Shown here: piece after piece, positions 17,115 to 27,075 of the stretch
How positions within the stretch are numbered: position 1 is the first letter of the stretch
How the letters are laid out: each line of letters opens with the position of its first letter
Source: Berkiella sp963829835
Lineage (GTDB): Bacteria; Pseudomonadota; Gammaproteobacteria; Berkiellales; Berkiellaceae
Reading direction: 5' to 3'
NCBI GenBank assembly: GCA_963829835.1
Contig: CAWHKC010000004.1
Coordinates: 2,232,001-2,296,000 of the forward strand
DNA length: 64,000 bases
Notes under the pieces: model-generated
The model's database searches: none
The model's input: the letters and a program-made list of their open reading frames with translations, nothing else
Told to the model about the DNA's origin: nothing
Made by a program: the position numbers and the translations under genes

Positions 17115-18734
17115 TTGACTACTATTAAAGAAGTAAGAGTGCCAGATATCGGTAACTATACCGGTGTTGAAGTGATCGAGGTCGCTGTAAAAGCAGGCGC
17201 CGCTGTGAATGCAGAAGATTCACTTATCACACTAGAAACTGAAAAAGCGTCTATGGATGTGCCATCGCCATTTGCAGGAAAATTGGTAGAACTAAAAGTT
17301 AAAGTGGGAGACAAAGTCTCTCAAGGCGACTTAATTGCTTTGGTTGAAGTGCAAGAACAGGCATCTGCAGCTACTGATCAAAAGCCAGCACCAAAACAAG
17401 CCGAAAAACAACCTGAAAAGCCACCTGCGGCAGCCCCGGCGCCTGCACAAGAAGCAAAACCTGTTACTGAAGTATTAACAATTGCGGTCCCTGATACGGG
17501 TGGTGCAAAACAAGTTGAAGTGATTGAAGTTGCGGTTAAACCTGGTGATGTGGTTAAAAAGGAAGACACTTTAATCACGCTTGAAAGCGAAAAGGCAAGT
17601 ATGGACATTCCATCACCCTATGAAGGGAAGGTGGAAAGTGTTTTAGTAAAAGTAGGCGATAAAGTTTCAGAAGGTGACAAGATCGTTACCATGACGGTGA
17701 CGCATACGCCTCAAGTTAAAGAAGCTACAACTGCACCTTCGCCAACAGCACAAACACCAGCCGCTCCTAAACCCGTTCAGGAAAAAGCAGCTGCCCCTGT
17801 CGCGTCACGTCAAATGAATCAGGTCATGCAAGATTTCAGCAATGTGCATGCAGGGCCTGCAACGCGTCGTTTAGCGCGAGAACTTGGGGTTGATCTGACT
17901 TTGGTGAAAGGTTCAGGTAATCGTGGTCGCATTATCACTAAAGATATACATGAATTTGTTAAATCTGTTATGCAGGGCGCAAGCACGGGTGGCGGCTTAG
18001 GCATAGAAAAAGCCCCAGACATTGATTTTAGTCAATTTGGTGCCATTGATGTTAAACCTTTAAGTCGCATTAAAAAATGGACAGCAAAGAATCTTTATCG
18101 CAATTGGGTAACCATTCCGCATGTCACGCAATTTGATGAAGCCGATATCACAGAATTAGAAATATTTCGTGAAGAGAATAAAGAAGCTGCCAAAGAGCAT
18201 GGTACTAAGCTCACCCCTTTACCCTTTATTATCATGGCTTGTGTATCAGCATTAAAAACCTATCCTCAATTTAATGCCTCACTTGCTTCAAATGGCACTG
18301 ATATCATCATGAAGCATTATTGCCATATTGGGGTTGCCGTTGATACGCCTAATGGATTAATGGTTCCTGTGATTAGAGATGCTGATAAAAAGAGTTTGTT
18401 TGATATTGCTAAAGAATTAGGTGAACTTGGCGCTTTAGCGCGTGATGGCAAACTAAAAGGTGAACAAATGCAAGGCAATTGCTTTACCATTTCAAGCTTA
18501 GGTAGCATTGGTGGCACTGCGTTTACGCCGATCATTAATGCACCGGATGTCGCAATCTTAGGGGTTTCTAAAGTTCAAATTAAACCGGTTTATATGCATG
18601 ATCAATTTGTGCCCCGGAAAGTGCTTCCTCTCAGTTTATCGTACGACCATCGTGTGATTGATGGAGTAGAAGGCGCAAGATTTGCAGCTCATATAGCCGC
18701 ACAATTACAAGATATTAGAAAATTATTGCTTTGA
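17115..18734 (+). CDS. aceF: Dihydrolipoyllysine acetyltransferase (PDH E2), two lipoyl domains
   Basis: E2 core of pyruvate dehydrogenase, 539 residues. Two lipoyl domains, each with the lysine in an ETEKASMD or ESEKASMD loop (about residues 42 and 162), are joined by Ala/Pro/Lys/Glu-rich linkers; E. coli has three. The E1/E3-binding domain (ATRRLARELGVDL, about 250-285) follows, then the catalytic domain with its terminal SYDHRVIDGVEGARF carrying the active-site His and Asp. The start is a TTG at 17115, seven bases after GGAG; no nearby ATG in frame fits. Confidence 0.96.
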   Translation: MTTIKEVRVPDIGNYTGVEVIEVAVKAGAAVNAEDSLITLETEKASMDVPSPFAGKLVELKVKVGDKVSQGDLIALVEVQEQASAATDQKPAPKQAEKQPEKPPAAAPAPAQEAKPVTEVLTIAVPDTGGAKQVEVIEVAVKPGDVVKKEDTLITLESEKASMDIPSPYEGKVESVLVKVGDKVSEGDKIVTMTVTHTPQVKEATTAPSPTAQTPAAPKPVQEKAAAPVASRQMNQVMQDFSNVHAGPATRRLARELGVDLTLVKGSGNRGRIITKDIHEFVKSVMQGASTGGGLGIEKAPDIDFSQFGAIDVKPLSRIKKWTAKNLYRNWVTIPHVTQFDEADITELEIFREENKEAAKEHGTKLTPLPFIIMACVSALKTYPQFNASLASNGTDIIMKHYCHIGVAVDTPNGLMVPVIRDADKKSLFDIAKELGELGALARDGKLKGEQMQGNCFTISSLGSIGGTAFTPIINAPDVAILGVSKVQIKPVYMHDQFVPRKVLPLSLSYDHRVIDGVEGARFAAHIAAQLQDIRKLLL

Positions 18735-18752
18735 TTACAGTAGGATAAGAAA

Positions 18753-20171
18753 ATGGCAGATAAAAATATTCAAGCAAAAGTCGTGGTGATTGGTAGTGGT
18801 CCTGGTGGCTATTCTGCGGCGTTTCGGGCAGCGGATTTGTTAGGCGAAGGTGTGGTTTTAGTAGAACGCTATGGCGAGTTGGGTGGTGTTTGTTTAAATG
18901 TGGGATGTATTCCTTCAAAAGCCTTACTCCATACGGCTGAAATTTTAAATGAAACCAAGAGCATGGCTAAGCATGGTATAGAATTTGGAACGCCAAAAAT
19001 TGATCTCGATAAAGTACGTGGCTTCAAAGATAGCGTCGTTAAACGTTTAACCGGTGGCGTGAAACAAATGGCTAAGTTTCGCAAAGTGCAAGTAGTGCAA
19101 GGCGAAGCTAAGTTTACCTCAAGCACGACCTTGCAAGTGACAGGTGAAAATCCCTGCACTATTACGTTTGAAAATGCCATCATTGCCGCAGGCTCACGTC
19201 CTATTCGCTTACCTTTTATGCCAGAAGATCCACGCATTATGGATTCAACGGGCGCTTTAGAAATGCCAGATATTCCAAAGCGACTGCTTGTGATTGGTGG
19301 TGGTATTATTGGTATGGAAATGGCAACTGTTTATCAAGCACTTGGTTCAGCTGTGAACGTTGTGGAACTGACCGATTTTATTTTGCCAGGGGTGGATAGA
19401 GATATTGCAACCCCGCTTTATAAATTTGTAAAACCAAAATATGAAAGCATCATGCTTGGTACAAAGGTTGTAGCCGCAGAAGCTAAGAAAGATGGGATCT
19501 GGGTAACCTTTGAAGGTAAAGAAGCGCCTAAAGAACCACAACGTTATGACAAAGTATTAATGTCTGTTGGTCGTATTCCCAATGGTAAATTAATTGATGC
19601 TGAAAAAGCAGGTATTAAAGTGGATGAACGTGGATTTATTCCCGTTGATAAACAACAACGTACCAATGTGCCTAATATCTATGCGATTGGCGATATCGTT
19701 GGTAATCCTATGCTTGCGCATAAAGCAACCCCTGAAGGTAGAGTGGCAGCGGAAGTGATTGCTGGAAAGAAACATTATTTTGATCCAAAGTGCATTGGTA
19801 ACATTGCTTATACCGATCCTGAAGTAGCATGGGTTGGTGTGACTGAAGAACAAGCTAAAGCACAAGGTCTTGATTATGATAAAGGCGTATTCCCTTGGCT
19901 TGCTAGTGGCCGTTCTTTAGGCTTAGGCAGAGATGAAGGGATCACTAAACTGATTTTCGATAAAAAGACCAATCGTTTGCTGGGCGCTGGCTTTGTAGGT
20001 CCACGTGCTGGTGATCTGATTGCTGAAGTGAGTTTAGCAATTGAAATGGGTTGTGAAGCAGAAGATATTGCTTTAACAATACATCCTCACCCAACATTGT
20101 CTGAGTCGGTTGCCATCGCAGCGGAGATGTTTGAGGGAACCGCAACGGATATGCTAAACAAGAAAAAATGA
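18753..20171 (+). CDS. lpdA: Dihydrolipoamide dehydrogenase (E3)
   Basis: FAD/NAD disulfide oxidoreductase that re-oxidises the lipoyl groups of AceF, and usually also serves 2-oxoglutarate dehydrogenase. 472 residues, full length. FAD-binding GSGPGGYSAAFRAA at the N terminus; redox pair GGVCLNVGCIPSKAL; NAD-binding VIGGGIIGMEMA; second FAD site YAIGDIVGNPMLAHKA; C-terminal His-Glu pair in HPHPTLSE. Starts 18 bases after aceF, behind AGGATAAG. Its stop overlaps the next small gene (ATGA). Confidence 0.97.
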   Translation: MADKNIQAKVVVIGSGPGGYSAAFRAADLLGEGVVLVERYGELGGVCLNVGCIPSKALLHTAEILNETKSMAKHGIEFGTPKIDLDKVRGFKDSVVKRLTGGVKQMAKFRKVQVVQGEAKFTSSTTLQVTGENPCTITFENAIIAAGSRPIRLPFMPEDPRIMDSTGALEMPDIPKRLLVIGGGIIGMEMATVYQALGSAVNVVELTDFILPGVDRDIATPLYKFVKPKYESIMLGTKVVAAEAKKDGIWVTFEGKEAPKEPQRYDKVLMSVGRIPNGKLIDAEKAGIKVDERGFIPVDKQQRTNVPNIYAIGDIVGNPMLAHKATPEGRVAAEVIAGKKHYFDPKCIGNIAYTDPEVAWVGVTEEQAKAQGLDYDKGVFPWLASGRSLGLGRDEGITKLIFDKKTNRLLGAGFVGPRAGDLIAEVSLAIEMGCEAEDIALTIHPHPTLSESVAIAAEMFEGTATDMLNKKK

Positions 20172-20455
20172 CCGACATTCAAGACGAACAAATCACGAAT
20201 GCCATCAACACGCTGACTGAAAAGATCAGCGTGTCCTTATTACATGAGCTATTACAACTACCGCCTGAATTACAACTCAATCTCGTCTTAATTAAATCAA
20301 CCCAATTAATGTTGGCTAATATTTTATGCCAAGTTGCCGACAGCCGTGAAGAATTAGAAAAAATAGTTGAGCTTCAAGGCGCTCAAATCAAATCGCTCAC
20401 CTATAGCTGCGCTGACAGTGGATTCTCAGATAAATTTGATCGCCTAAAACATTAG
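20168..20455 (+). CDS. Small helical protein coupled to lpdA
   Basis: 95 residues, start ATG overlapping the lpdA stop in the form ATGA, which suggests translational coupling. Predicted as almost all helix: leucine-rich segments (SLLHELLQLPPELQLNLVLI) followed by an acidic/Glu stretch REELEKIVEL. It has two Cys, no signal peptide and no membrane segment. I do not recognise the family. As the last gene of the pyruvate dehydrogenase unit it might be a small accessory factor, but there is no direct evidence. Confidence 0.55.
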   Translation: MTDIQDEQITNAINTLTEKISVSLLHELLQLPPELQLNLVLIKSTQLMLANILCQVADSREELEKIVELQGAQIKSLTYSCADSGFSDKFDRLKH

Positions 20456-20581
20456 ACTCTTCCAAACGGACTCTCCTTAACCTATTGTTTTTATTGATTA
20501 TTTTTACACTTCAATGAATCGGGAACCATTTCTAGCGGGTAGTTGTCCTATATATATGTAAAATTACCAAGGAACCAAAAT

Positions 20582-22447
20582 ATGCTAGGTGAACAATATA
20601 AAGCAGCGGTAAGAAATGGAAAAATAGAGGCAGCCAAAAGACTATATGATAGGTATATCCAAAGATATTCTACTGACCCCACCATAGAGCAAACGCAATT
20701 ATCCAAAGAACTATTTTCACAAGAATTATTATCAGAGTTGTTAAAAAATATACCAGACAATGAAGATATGTCTGGTTATAGTTATTTAGACTCACTAACG
20801 CATAAAATATGCGAGTATGCAGATTTTATGATTAGCCAGGGAGTATCGTTAAAAGGCATAGAAAAGTATTTAGGAAAATCTTTATTAGAATTTTGTGCTG
20901 AAAAAGGGGTGGAGGGACTAAATCTAGCTACAATGGAAATGCCATCCGCTGAGAATTTCAAAAAGTCTTATGAAATGGCCGTACGAAAGGAAAACTACAA
21001 ACTAGCGGAATTGATAAAAAATATACCTAAGTATCGTTTGTCCTATGGAACTGCATCAGATGCTGAAATGCGTCACGCGTTGCAAATAATACGTACATTG
21101 CACGAAAATCCTTTCGATACTCCTAAATTAATAGCTGATGTGTTTGTGAATTTTAAACATAAATCTTTAAGAATGACCAACTTACCTGAGGAACGATTAC
21201 GTAATTTTTGTCATTTTTACCAAGATGCCCCAGTGACAATGTTTAATGGTGTGGATAAGATCTTAGGTAAACCGATAGGTATATTTTTGGCCGAAATGGG
21301 CTTGGTAGAAGATCCTCCTTCATCAAAACTATCACTCTTTTTGGAATATGAGGGACTTAGAGAAATAGCCAAACTTGGCAATGTTGAGAAATTAAAAAAG
21401 GAATTGGCATTGCTTACTCCTAGATTTTCTGCGGGTAATGCAATGCCAAATCATGAAGAAATATTTAATGGGGTCTTAACGAATGTTCTTAAAAATAAGC
21501 AATGGGAAATGGCTGCTTATTTATTTGATAAGGGAGCAAGTGTACCAAGTGATGCTGAGTTGGGTGAAAACTTTCTAGCGTTTGTTAAAAAACACCAAAT
21601 CAAAGAAATAATGGCAACCAAACGCTATCAATTTTACCATGATATATTAGAATCTTTTGATGCTGAAACGATTGGAAAATTAAATGGGGAAGTATCGACC
21701 TTTGAGGAACAAGGTCTTTACCCAGATGCATATGTTTTTGAGCAGTTATATCAACAATGGGAGAGTGAGGCTCCCGAAACTGAAAAATCGGACAAGATCA
21801 GAAATGCCATGGAAGAAGTGTTATATGCGGGGTTGAAGAGCAACAGTTTAAGTTTATTTCAATTTGAAAAAATTTCAGGAATAGGAATATTTGAATTTAT
21901 TTCACGAACTGGATTTGCGCAATTGCTTGACGCAATTCCAGGAGTAGTAGATCCCTTTATGTCACCTGAAGAAAGACAAGGAATGGTTTCTTTTGCATTT
22001 ATCAATGGAAATACGCAAGCGGGAATGGGATTGTTAAAACGATTTTTTCCTAATCCTAATGCGCCATATTTCGGTCCACTGCCAATTCACGCAAAGGAAC
22101 TAGCGCGGGTCATTGTTGAAAAAGATTATGTCGCGGCAAAAGAGCTCATTGACAATTATCATGCCAACATTGATTTTTCAGAACTTACTTTTAATGAATT
22201 TCAGCAATTTAAAGGAGATTTAATTGCTTGGCTTGAAAAGTGCCCTGATATAGAAGCAACAGTTCTCCTAGAATGCCCTCGAATCAAAGCCGAATTAGAA
22301 AAAAAGAAGCAACCACAAAAGGAAAATACAACTCCTCAAAGAGTTAGTCCTGTTTTACATACCCAACAGGAAAAAGCTGTTAGACCTTTACCACCACCTC
22401 CCACAGCAAAGGAAAATCTTTCTTTTACTCCAAAGAAGAAACAGTAA
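20582..22447 (+). CDS. Large helical protein of unknown function, effector-like
   Basis: 621 residues from ATG 20582, nine bases after AGGA (a TTG at 20543 is possible but has no ribosome site). Mostly helix-forming, with ankyrin-like pieces: AAVRNGKIEAAKRLYD at the start, MAVRKENYKLAELIKN, and NKQWEMAAYLFDKGAS in the middle. No clear enzyme motif. The tail is proline- and lysine-rich (RPLPPPPTAKEN, then FTPKKKQ). No signal peptide or membrane segment. Large, soluble, repeat-bearing proteins with no bacterial housekeeping match are typical of type IV effectors in Legionella and Coxiella; this is only an inference from style. The preceding ~125 bases show nothing notable. Confidence 0.6.
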   Translation: MLGEQYKAAVRNGKIEAAKRLYDRYIQRYSTDPTIEQTQLSKELFSQELLSELLKNIPDNEDMSGYSYLDSLTHKICEYADFMISQGVSLKGIEKYLGKSLLEFCAEKGVEGLNLATMEMPSAENFKKSYEMAVRKENYKLAELIKNIPKYRLSYGTASDAEMRHALQIIRTLHENPFDTPKLIADVFVNFKHKSLRMTNLPEERLRNFCHFYQDAPVTMFNGVDKILGKPIGIFLAEMGLVEDPPSSKLSLFLEYEGLREIAKLGNVEKLKKELALLTPRFSAGNAMPNHEEIFNGVLTNVLKNKQWEMAAYLFDKGASVPSDAELGENFLAFVKKHQIKEIMATKRYQFYHDILESFDAETIGKLNGEVSTFEEQGLYPDAYVFEQLYQQWESEAPETEKSDKIRNAMEEVLYAGLKSNSLSLFQFEKISGIGIFEFISRTGFAQLLDAIPGVVDPFMSPEERQGMVSFAFINGNTQAGMGLLKRFFPNPNAPYFGPLPIHAKELARVIVEKDYVAAKELIDNYHANIDFSELTFNEFQQFKGDLIAWLEKCPDIEATVLLECPRIKAELEKKKQPQKENTTPQRVSPVLHTQQEKAVRPLPPPPTAKENLSFTPKKKQ

Positions 22448-22600
22448 TAAAGCCCTAGCATGCTTCTTACCATCTGAATTTTCACACCATTCATCTCTAT
22501 GCTGTGTTTGTCAACAAACCTCAATGATACGATAACCTTATGATTTATATGAGCTAAATGTAGTAAAAATTACTACATGCGTCGACTTTAGAGGTATTCA

Positions 22601-24358
22601 ATGCAATCAGGTCCATCAAATGTTGTTTTTGTTGCAGGTATGGGTCCGGCAGGTTTGGCTGCAGCCATCGGTGCTGCTCAAAAAGGCTATCAAGTTGTTA
22701 TTGCAGAACCAAGGCTTGAAATCACCCGAGGTCAGCGCGTTCAAATTGATCAAAATACGATCAATTTTTTAGAATCTTTAATAGATACTAATAATCACGA
22801 AGATTCAGACTTTTTTAATCATAAAATAAGTCGAAATGGTGATACCACAGTTGAGCTTAAAGATATCCAACGTTTTTTACTGAGAAAATTAGAGGCAATG
22901 AGCAAAAATGCCAATTTTCCTCAAATAACCCTGTTAAAGGGATATAGTGTTGTTGGCATCGATTCGCTCAATCAAAACGTGACCCTTAAAAATGACAGTG
23001 ATAATGAACAAACATTCCATTTTAACCATTTTGTTGAAGCGGATGGCTCGAATCATCCCGTAGCCAATATATTAAACAAAGGCACCGACGAGAGATTTAA
23101 AATCCAATATAACCCCGTTGAATATCAACCTCGACAAGAAGAATCTGGCACTATTACATTACAATCTAAATCAGGGCTTCCATTACCGGCAAGACCAAAG
23201 AATGTCAATAAGTTTAAAATTGAAGATATGGAAAGACTAAAAAGATATGGTTGGAACCAACCTTATTTCCCTAAAGTCTATGTGTTCAGTAATCAAAAAA
23301 ATACCAAGTTGTTCGTCTCTGGCGAGATCCCAAAGAGTATCTATCAATTAAAAGACAAGGTTAAACAAAGAGAAGCGCTTGTTGCTTGGGGCAAACTCAT
23401 GGCAAATATTATTTTAGGATATAATCCTGATGCTTTGACGCTTGTAGAAAAATCAAGTAAACGTAAACCAAAGAAATGTGAAGCTAAGAATAAAATTAAA
23501 ACAACAGCATTTCCCTTAATACTGCAACATGCCACGCAACCTTGCTTACCATTAGGTCAAGGTGGGAGTTATGTTTTGACAGGGGATGCTAATAAAAATG
23601 CGAACTTCTTTTTTTCTCATGGCGTCAATGATGCGATTTTAGATGCACAGAATTTTGCCAAAAACTTGAGCGCTTCATCCCAGTCACAATTTAATTTTGT
23701 TGGATATAAAGACTATCAAGCAAAGCAATATAGTAAATATGTTAGAAGATTAAAAGCAGAAAATGAACCCTCTGATATGCCTATTGTGATGCGCAATATT
23801 GAAGAACGTATTGAAGAAATATCTCATCTTGCTAAATCTGTTTCAGCGAAAAAATTTGATGATAAATTAAAAAGGATTGTGCAGCATTTGAATGAAATGG
23901 GTAATCCAGAGGAGATGGAGTCTTGCTATCATGATTTGGAAAGCCTTTTCAAGGAACTGGATCAATATCTTGACGAGAAAATACGAAACTCTAAAAATTC
24001 CTTTTGTGGCTTGTTTGGTAAAAACTATCCAAAATTAGAAAACGATCTAGAGAATTTAAAAGATAAATTAAAACGTGAGTTTAGAAAATATTTCGACTTA
24101 AATACTAAGCAAAGAATCAAAGAAGTTTCAGTCAGAAGCTACCGAGCATTAGCAGGCAGTATCACAGGTAGTGTAACGATTGTTCCAAGCCCTACAGCAT
24201 CAGCAACCAGTTCTGCGAAATCTGTTAATTCTGGATCAGAGCGATTGAAACTATCTAGATTGCCTAATGTGACGAATGGATACACGCGTCTTATTGAGCC
24301 AATAGAACCTCAGCGAGGGACTAAAACACTCAGAATGTCATCTTCGCCGCGTGCATAA
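22601..24358 (+). CDS. FAD-dependent monooxygenase-like protein with helical C-terminal extension
   Basis: 585 residues, ATG behind AGAGGT. The N-terminal Rossmann motif is AGMGPAGLAAAIGAAQKG followed by a Glu at the end of strand 2 (VIAEPR), then RGQRVQID. The second FAD motif is YVLTGDANKN with GVNDAILDAQ at about 330-355. Together they fit a class A flavin monooxygenase fold. From about 370 the sequence becomes charged helices (ENEPSDMPI, EERIEEISHLAKS, LKDKLKREF), then a Ser/Thr-rich, probably disordered tail. This half is not seen in ordinary monooxygenases. Substrate unknown; the MICAL-like layout of flavoenzyme plus helical region is only an analogy. Confidence 0.65.
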   Translation: MQSGPSNVVFVAGMGPAGLAAAIGAAQKGYQVVIAEPRLEITRGQRVQIDQNTINFLESLIDTNNHEDSDFFNHKISRNGDTTVELKDIQRFLLRKLEAMSKNANFPQITLLKGYSVVGIDSLNQNVTLKNDSDNEQTFHFNHFVEADGSNHPVANILNKGTDERFKIQYNPVEYQPRQEESGTITLQSKSGLPLPARPKNVNKFKIEDMERLKRYGWNQPYFPKVYVFSNQKNTKLFVSGEIPKSIYQLKDKVKQREALVAWGKLMANIILGYNPDALTLVEKSSKRKPKKCEAKNKIKTTAFPLILQHATQPCLPLGQGGSYVLTGDANKNANFFFSHGVNDAILDAQNFAKNLSASSQSQFNFVGYKDYQAKQYSKYVRRLKAENEPSDMPIVMRNIEERIEEISHLAKSVSAKKFDDKLKRIVQHLNEMGNPEEMESCYHDLESLFKELDQYLDEKIRNSKNSFCGLFGKNYPKLENDLENLKDKLKREFRKYFDLNTKQRIKEVSVRSYRALAGSITGSVTIVPSPTASATSSAKSVNSGSERLKLSRLPNVTNGYTRLIEPIEPQRGTKTLRMSSSPRA

Positions 24359-24365
24359 CACCCTG

Positions 24366-24455
24366 CCTACGTGCCGCGACTTGTTCGCGGCATCTAGAAA
24401 TGGATACCGCGGACAAGCCGCGGTAAGTAGAGAAGTTAGAGCCGCGGTACGTAGA
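24366..24455. repeat. Dispersed hairpin element, copy 1
   Basis: Starts CCTACGTGCCGCGACTTGT, has an internal TACCGCGGACAAGCCGCGGTA hairpin half, and ends with an extra GCCGCGGTACGTAG. It is related to the elements at 40193-40262 and 58611-58669. It lies between convergent genes, so it may work as a bidirectional terminator. This copy is longer by a partial third half. Confidence 0.75.
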
Positions 24456-24460
24456 GGAAA

Positions 24461-25336
24461 TCATTCCAGCTGACGTAAACGTAAACTACTCACTCCACTT
24501 TCGAAAGGTCGGCTAGAGAAGAACTTGTGACCAATAGTGAGTAACCCAATTGCTGTTGTGCAGCCTAATATCATTTCAATAGAGATCAATCGGCCGATTG
24601 CGGCCAGTTTTGCAAAGAAAATGAGACAAATAAAACTTACTAAAATCGGTAAAAAACGATGTGCTTTTAGAAATAATTTTCCAGAAAAGTACAGCATCAT
24701 GGCTTGTAAAGCATAATGGCAAAATCGTACTGGATAAAATGGTATATCACGTTTTAAAAAAAGATATACCGGCATGAAGCCTTCCAATAATTGTTTTGGA
24801 TGCAAAGTAGGAATGAATGGGAAAAGTTGATAACAGCTCCATGCTACCCAAACGGTAAAACCAAATAAAGGCCAAAGATTTTGTTTAGAGCCCATCTGTA
24901 TTGAGCCTTCCACAAATTTAATAAGTTTGGGATAAAAAGGCATTAAGAGGATGGCTAACAAGGAACCTAAAAAGCCACTTATCATGTTAAGTGTAATATC
25001 TAAAAGCGAAGGGATTCTTAGAGGATTGTATGTTTGTAGTATTTCAATACATAAGCTTAACAAAAATGAGGCGAGTGTAGTCAATAAGATAACAACCAGT
25101 GCGCGACGTTTTTGCAAAACGAGATAACCGCCCGCAAATAATCCAAAAGGTAAAAATAGTAAGAGATTTTGTACGATATCAAACAGAAAGATGTGATCAA
25201 GCCAACCGTAGAGCACTATTGAAATAATGGGATCGACAGGCACGCGCCAGTCATGGAACGGGAATAAAGCGCCATAAAATAAAAAACCAATATACATTAA
25301 AAGTAGACTGGCTATGTGGAATTTCTGTTTATTCAT
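24461..25336 (-). CDS. VanZ-like membrane protein
   Basis: 291 residues with about eight hydrophobic segments. Two VanZ-type pieces are visible: NLLLFLPFGLFAGGYLVL and, after another segment, LSLCIEILQTYNPLRIPSLLDITLN, the usual VanZ order with the Glu and Asp of the family. The C-terminal half is further membrane segments without a known motif. I use ATG 25336 (MNKQKFHIAS); a TTG at 25381 would add 15 residues. VanZ relatives occur in glycopeptide resistance clusters but are widespread and mostly of unknown role. Confidence 0.7.
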   Translation of the reverse strand: MNKQKFHIASLLLMYIGFLFYGALFPFHDWRVPVDPIISIVLYGWLDHIFLFDIVQNLLLFLPFGLFAGGYLVLQKRRALVVILLTTLASFLLSLCIEILQTYNPLRIPSLLDITLNMISGFLGSLLAILLMPFYPKLIKFVEGSIQMGSKQNLWPLFGFTVWVAWSCYQLFPFIPTLHPKQLLEGFMPVYLFLKRDIPFYPVRFCHYALQAMMLYFSGKLFLKAHRFLPILVSFICLIFFAKLAAIGRLISIEMILGCTTAIGLLTIGHKFFSSRPFESGVSSLRLRQLE

Positions 25337-25581
25337 AAAGAGTGGATCTACACATTTTGCGGTGCATTCTAATTCTTTCAAATGTAGAATGACAACTTAA
25401 TTATAATATTTTATTACATTCTCATAATTTAGGAATGTAAGCGTTTTTATCAATCTAACTTCATATCTAAATCTTTAAATACCTAGCTAGAAGGCTTCAT
25501 ATTCCCTATAATGAACTCCTTAATGAAGGGGCTATAATGCCATTTATATTTAAAAATGCAACAAAAACATAATGTTATGAC

Positions 25582-27054
25582 ATGAACCTCATTACACTTA
25601 TCGCATTTACCTGTTATCTAACTGTTGTCGTGATTATCGCGATAGTTGCTTACAGGATTACACGTAATCTTTCCGATTTTGTTCTCGGCGGTCGCCAATT
25701 AGGTGGTCCTGTTGCAGCACTTAGTGCTGGGGCTTCTGATATGAGCGCTTGGCTACTACTAGGCCTACCTGGCGCAATTTTTGTTTTAGGGTTGAATCAA
25801 ATTTGGCTACCTATCGGACTTACAATTGGAGCGTTTTTGAGTTGGCGCATCATTGCCAAACCCCTGCGTGTTTATTCCGAGTGCGCTAATGACTCTCTAA
25901 CCTTACCTTCATTTCTAGATAATCGCTTTTTCGATAGATCGGGCACCATTCGGGTAATGCTAGCCTTAGTGACTTTGATCTTTTTTGCTTTTTATACCGC
26001 CTCTGGGTTAGTGGGCGGGGCGATGTTGCTGCAACGTTTTGATATTTCTTATGAGTATGCACTTTTAATTGGTTCGGTCATTATTGTTGCTTACACCTTC
26101 ATAGGTGGTTTTTTGGCAGTAAGTTGGACAGATTTTTTTCAAGGGACATTAATGTTTATTTGCTTACTCATCGTTCCCTTTGTTGCTTGCAATGAATTTG
26201 GAGGGTGGCATAAAACTATCGACCTGATTACGCAATTAGGCCCCCATCGTTTGGATCCGTTCACCGACTTTAATGCGATGCTATTTTTGAATTTAATGGC
26301 TTGGGGATTAGGATATTTTGGCCAACCTCATATATTAGTTAGATTTATGGCCGTTCGTACAACAAGTGATATCCCCATTGCCAGACGAATTTGCTTATCT
26401 TGGATGAGCTTATCTTTACTTGGCGCTGTCCTTACGGGTTTTGTTGGCATTGCTTATTTCTACGAGCAGGATATTGATCCTGAATCCATCTTTATCGTTT
26501 TTTCACAAACGTTATTTTCACCTTGGATTTCTGGCATTTTATTTGCTGCTATTTTATCTTCCATCATGTGTGCTATCGACTCACAGATGTTGGCATCAAG
26601 CAGTGCTTTAACCGAAGATATATATCATCGACTATTTCGCAAAAAAGCTTCTCAAAAAGAATTGGTTTGGGTAAGTCGAATTGGCATTATTGTCATTGCT
26701 ATTGTTGCAATGAGTCTTGCTTACCATCCCGAAAGCTCTGTTATCAAGCTAGTTGCCTTTGCATGGGCAGGTCTTGGGGCTTCATTCGGACCTTCTGTTA
26801 TTGGTGCTCTATTTTGGCGAAGAATGACCGCCAAGGGTGCCATTTTGGGTATTTTACTTGGTGCATCCTGCGTGCTCATATGGAAATTAAATAGTGCTTC
26901 AGGTGGTATTTTCGCTTTTTACGAAATTATTCCAGGATTTCTGTTTGGTACTCTTGGGGTAATCATTGGCAGTTTATTAGACAAACCTCCTAGTAAAGAA
27001 ATTGTAGATCAATTCGATAGCGCTTGGGATTTAATCCGCAAAAGTCCTAATTAA
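25582..27054 (+). CDS. putP: Sodium/proline symporter
   Basis: Sodium:solute symporter family, 490 residues with about 13 membrane segments. The N-terminal part has FVLGGRQLGGPVAALSAGASDMSAWLLLGLPG in pieces typical of PutP, including the Ser/Asp region of TM2. GYFGQPHILVRFMA is also a PutP signature. It supplies proline to PutA, whose gene starts 21 bases downstream, so the two form a proline uptake and breakdown unit. Two TATAAT boxes (25507-25512 and 25533-25538) lie within 75 bases upstream, between small inverted repeats CTTCAT/ATGAAG, and could be its promoter region. Confidence 0.92.
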   Translation: MNLITLIAFTCYLTVVVIIAIVAYRITRNLSDFVLGGRQLGGPVAALSAGASDMSAWLLLGLPGAIFVLGLNQIWLPIGLTIGAFLSWRIIAKPLRVYSECANDSLTLPSFLDNRFFDRSGTIRVMLALVTLIFFAFYTASGLVGGAMLLQRFDISYEYALLIGSVIIVAYTFIGGFLAVSWTDFFQGTLMFICLLIVPFVACNEFGGWHKTIDLITQLGPHRLDPFTDFNAMLFLNLMAWGLGYFGQPHILVRFMAVRTTSDIPIARRICLSWMSLSLLGAVLTGFVGIAYFYEQDIDPESIFIVFSQTLFSPWISGILFAAILSSIMCAIDSQMLASSSALTEDIYHRLFRKKASQKELVWVSRIGIIVIAIVAMSLAYHPESSVIKLVAFAWAGLGASFGPSVIGALFWRRMTAKGAILGILLGASCVLIWKLNSASGGIFAFYEIIPGFLFGTLGVIIGSLLDKPPSKEIVDQFDSAWDLIRKSPN

Positions 27055-27075
27055 TAAATCTAATAGGTAACGACT

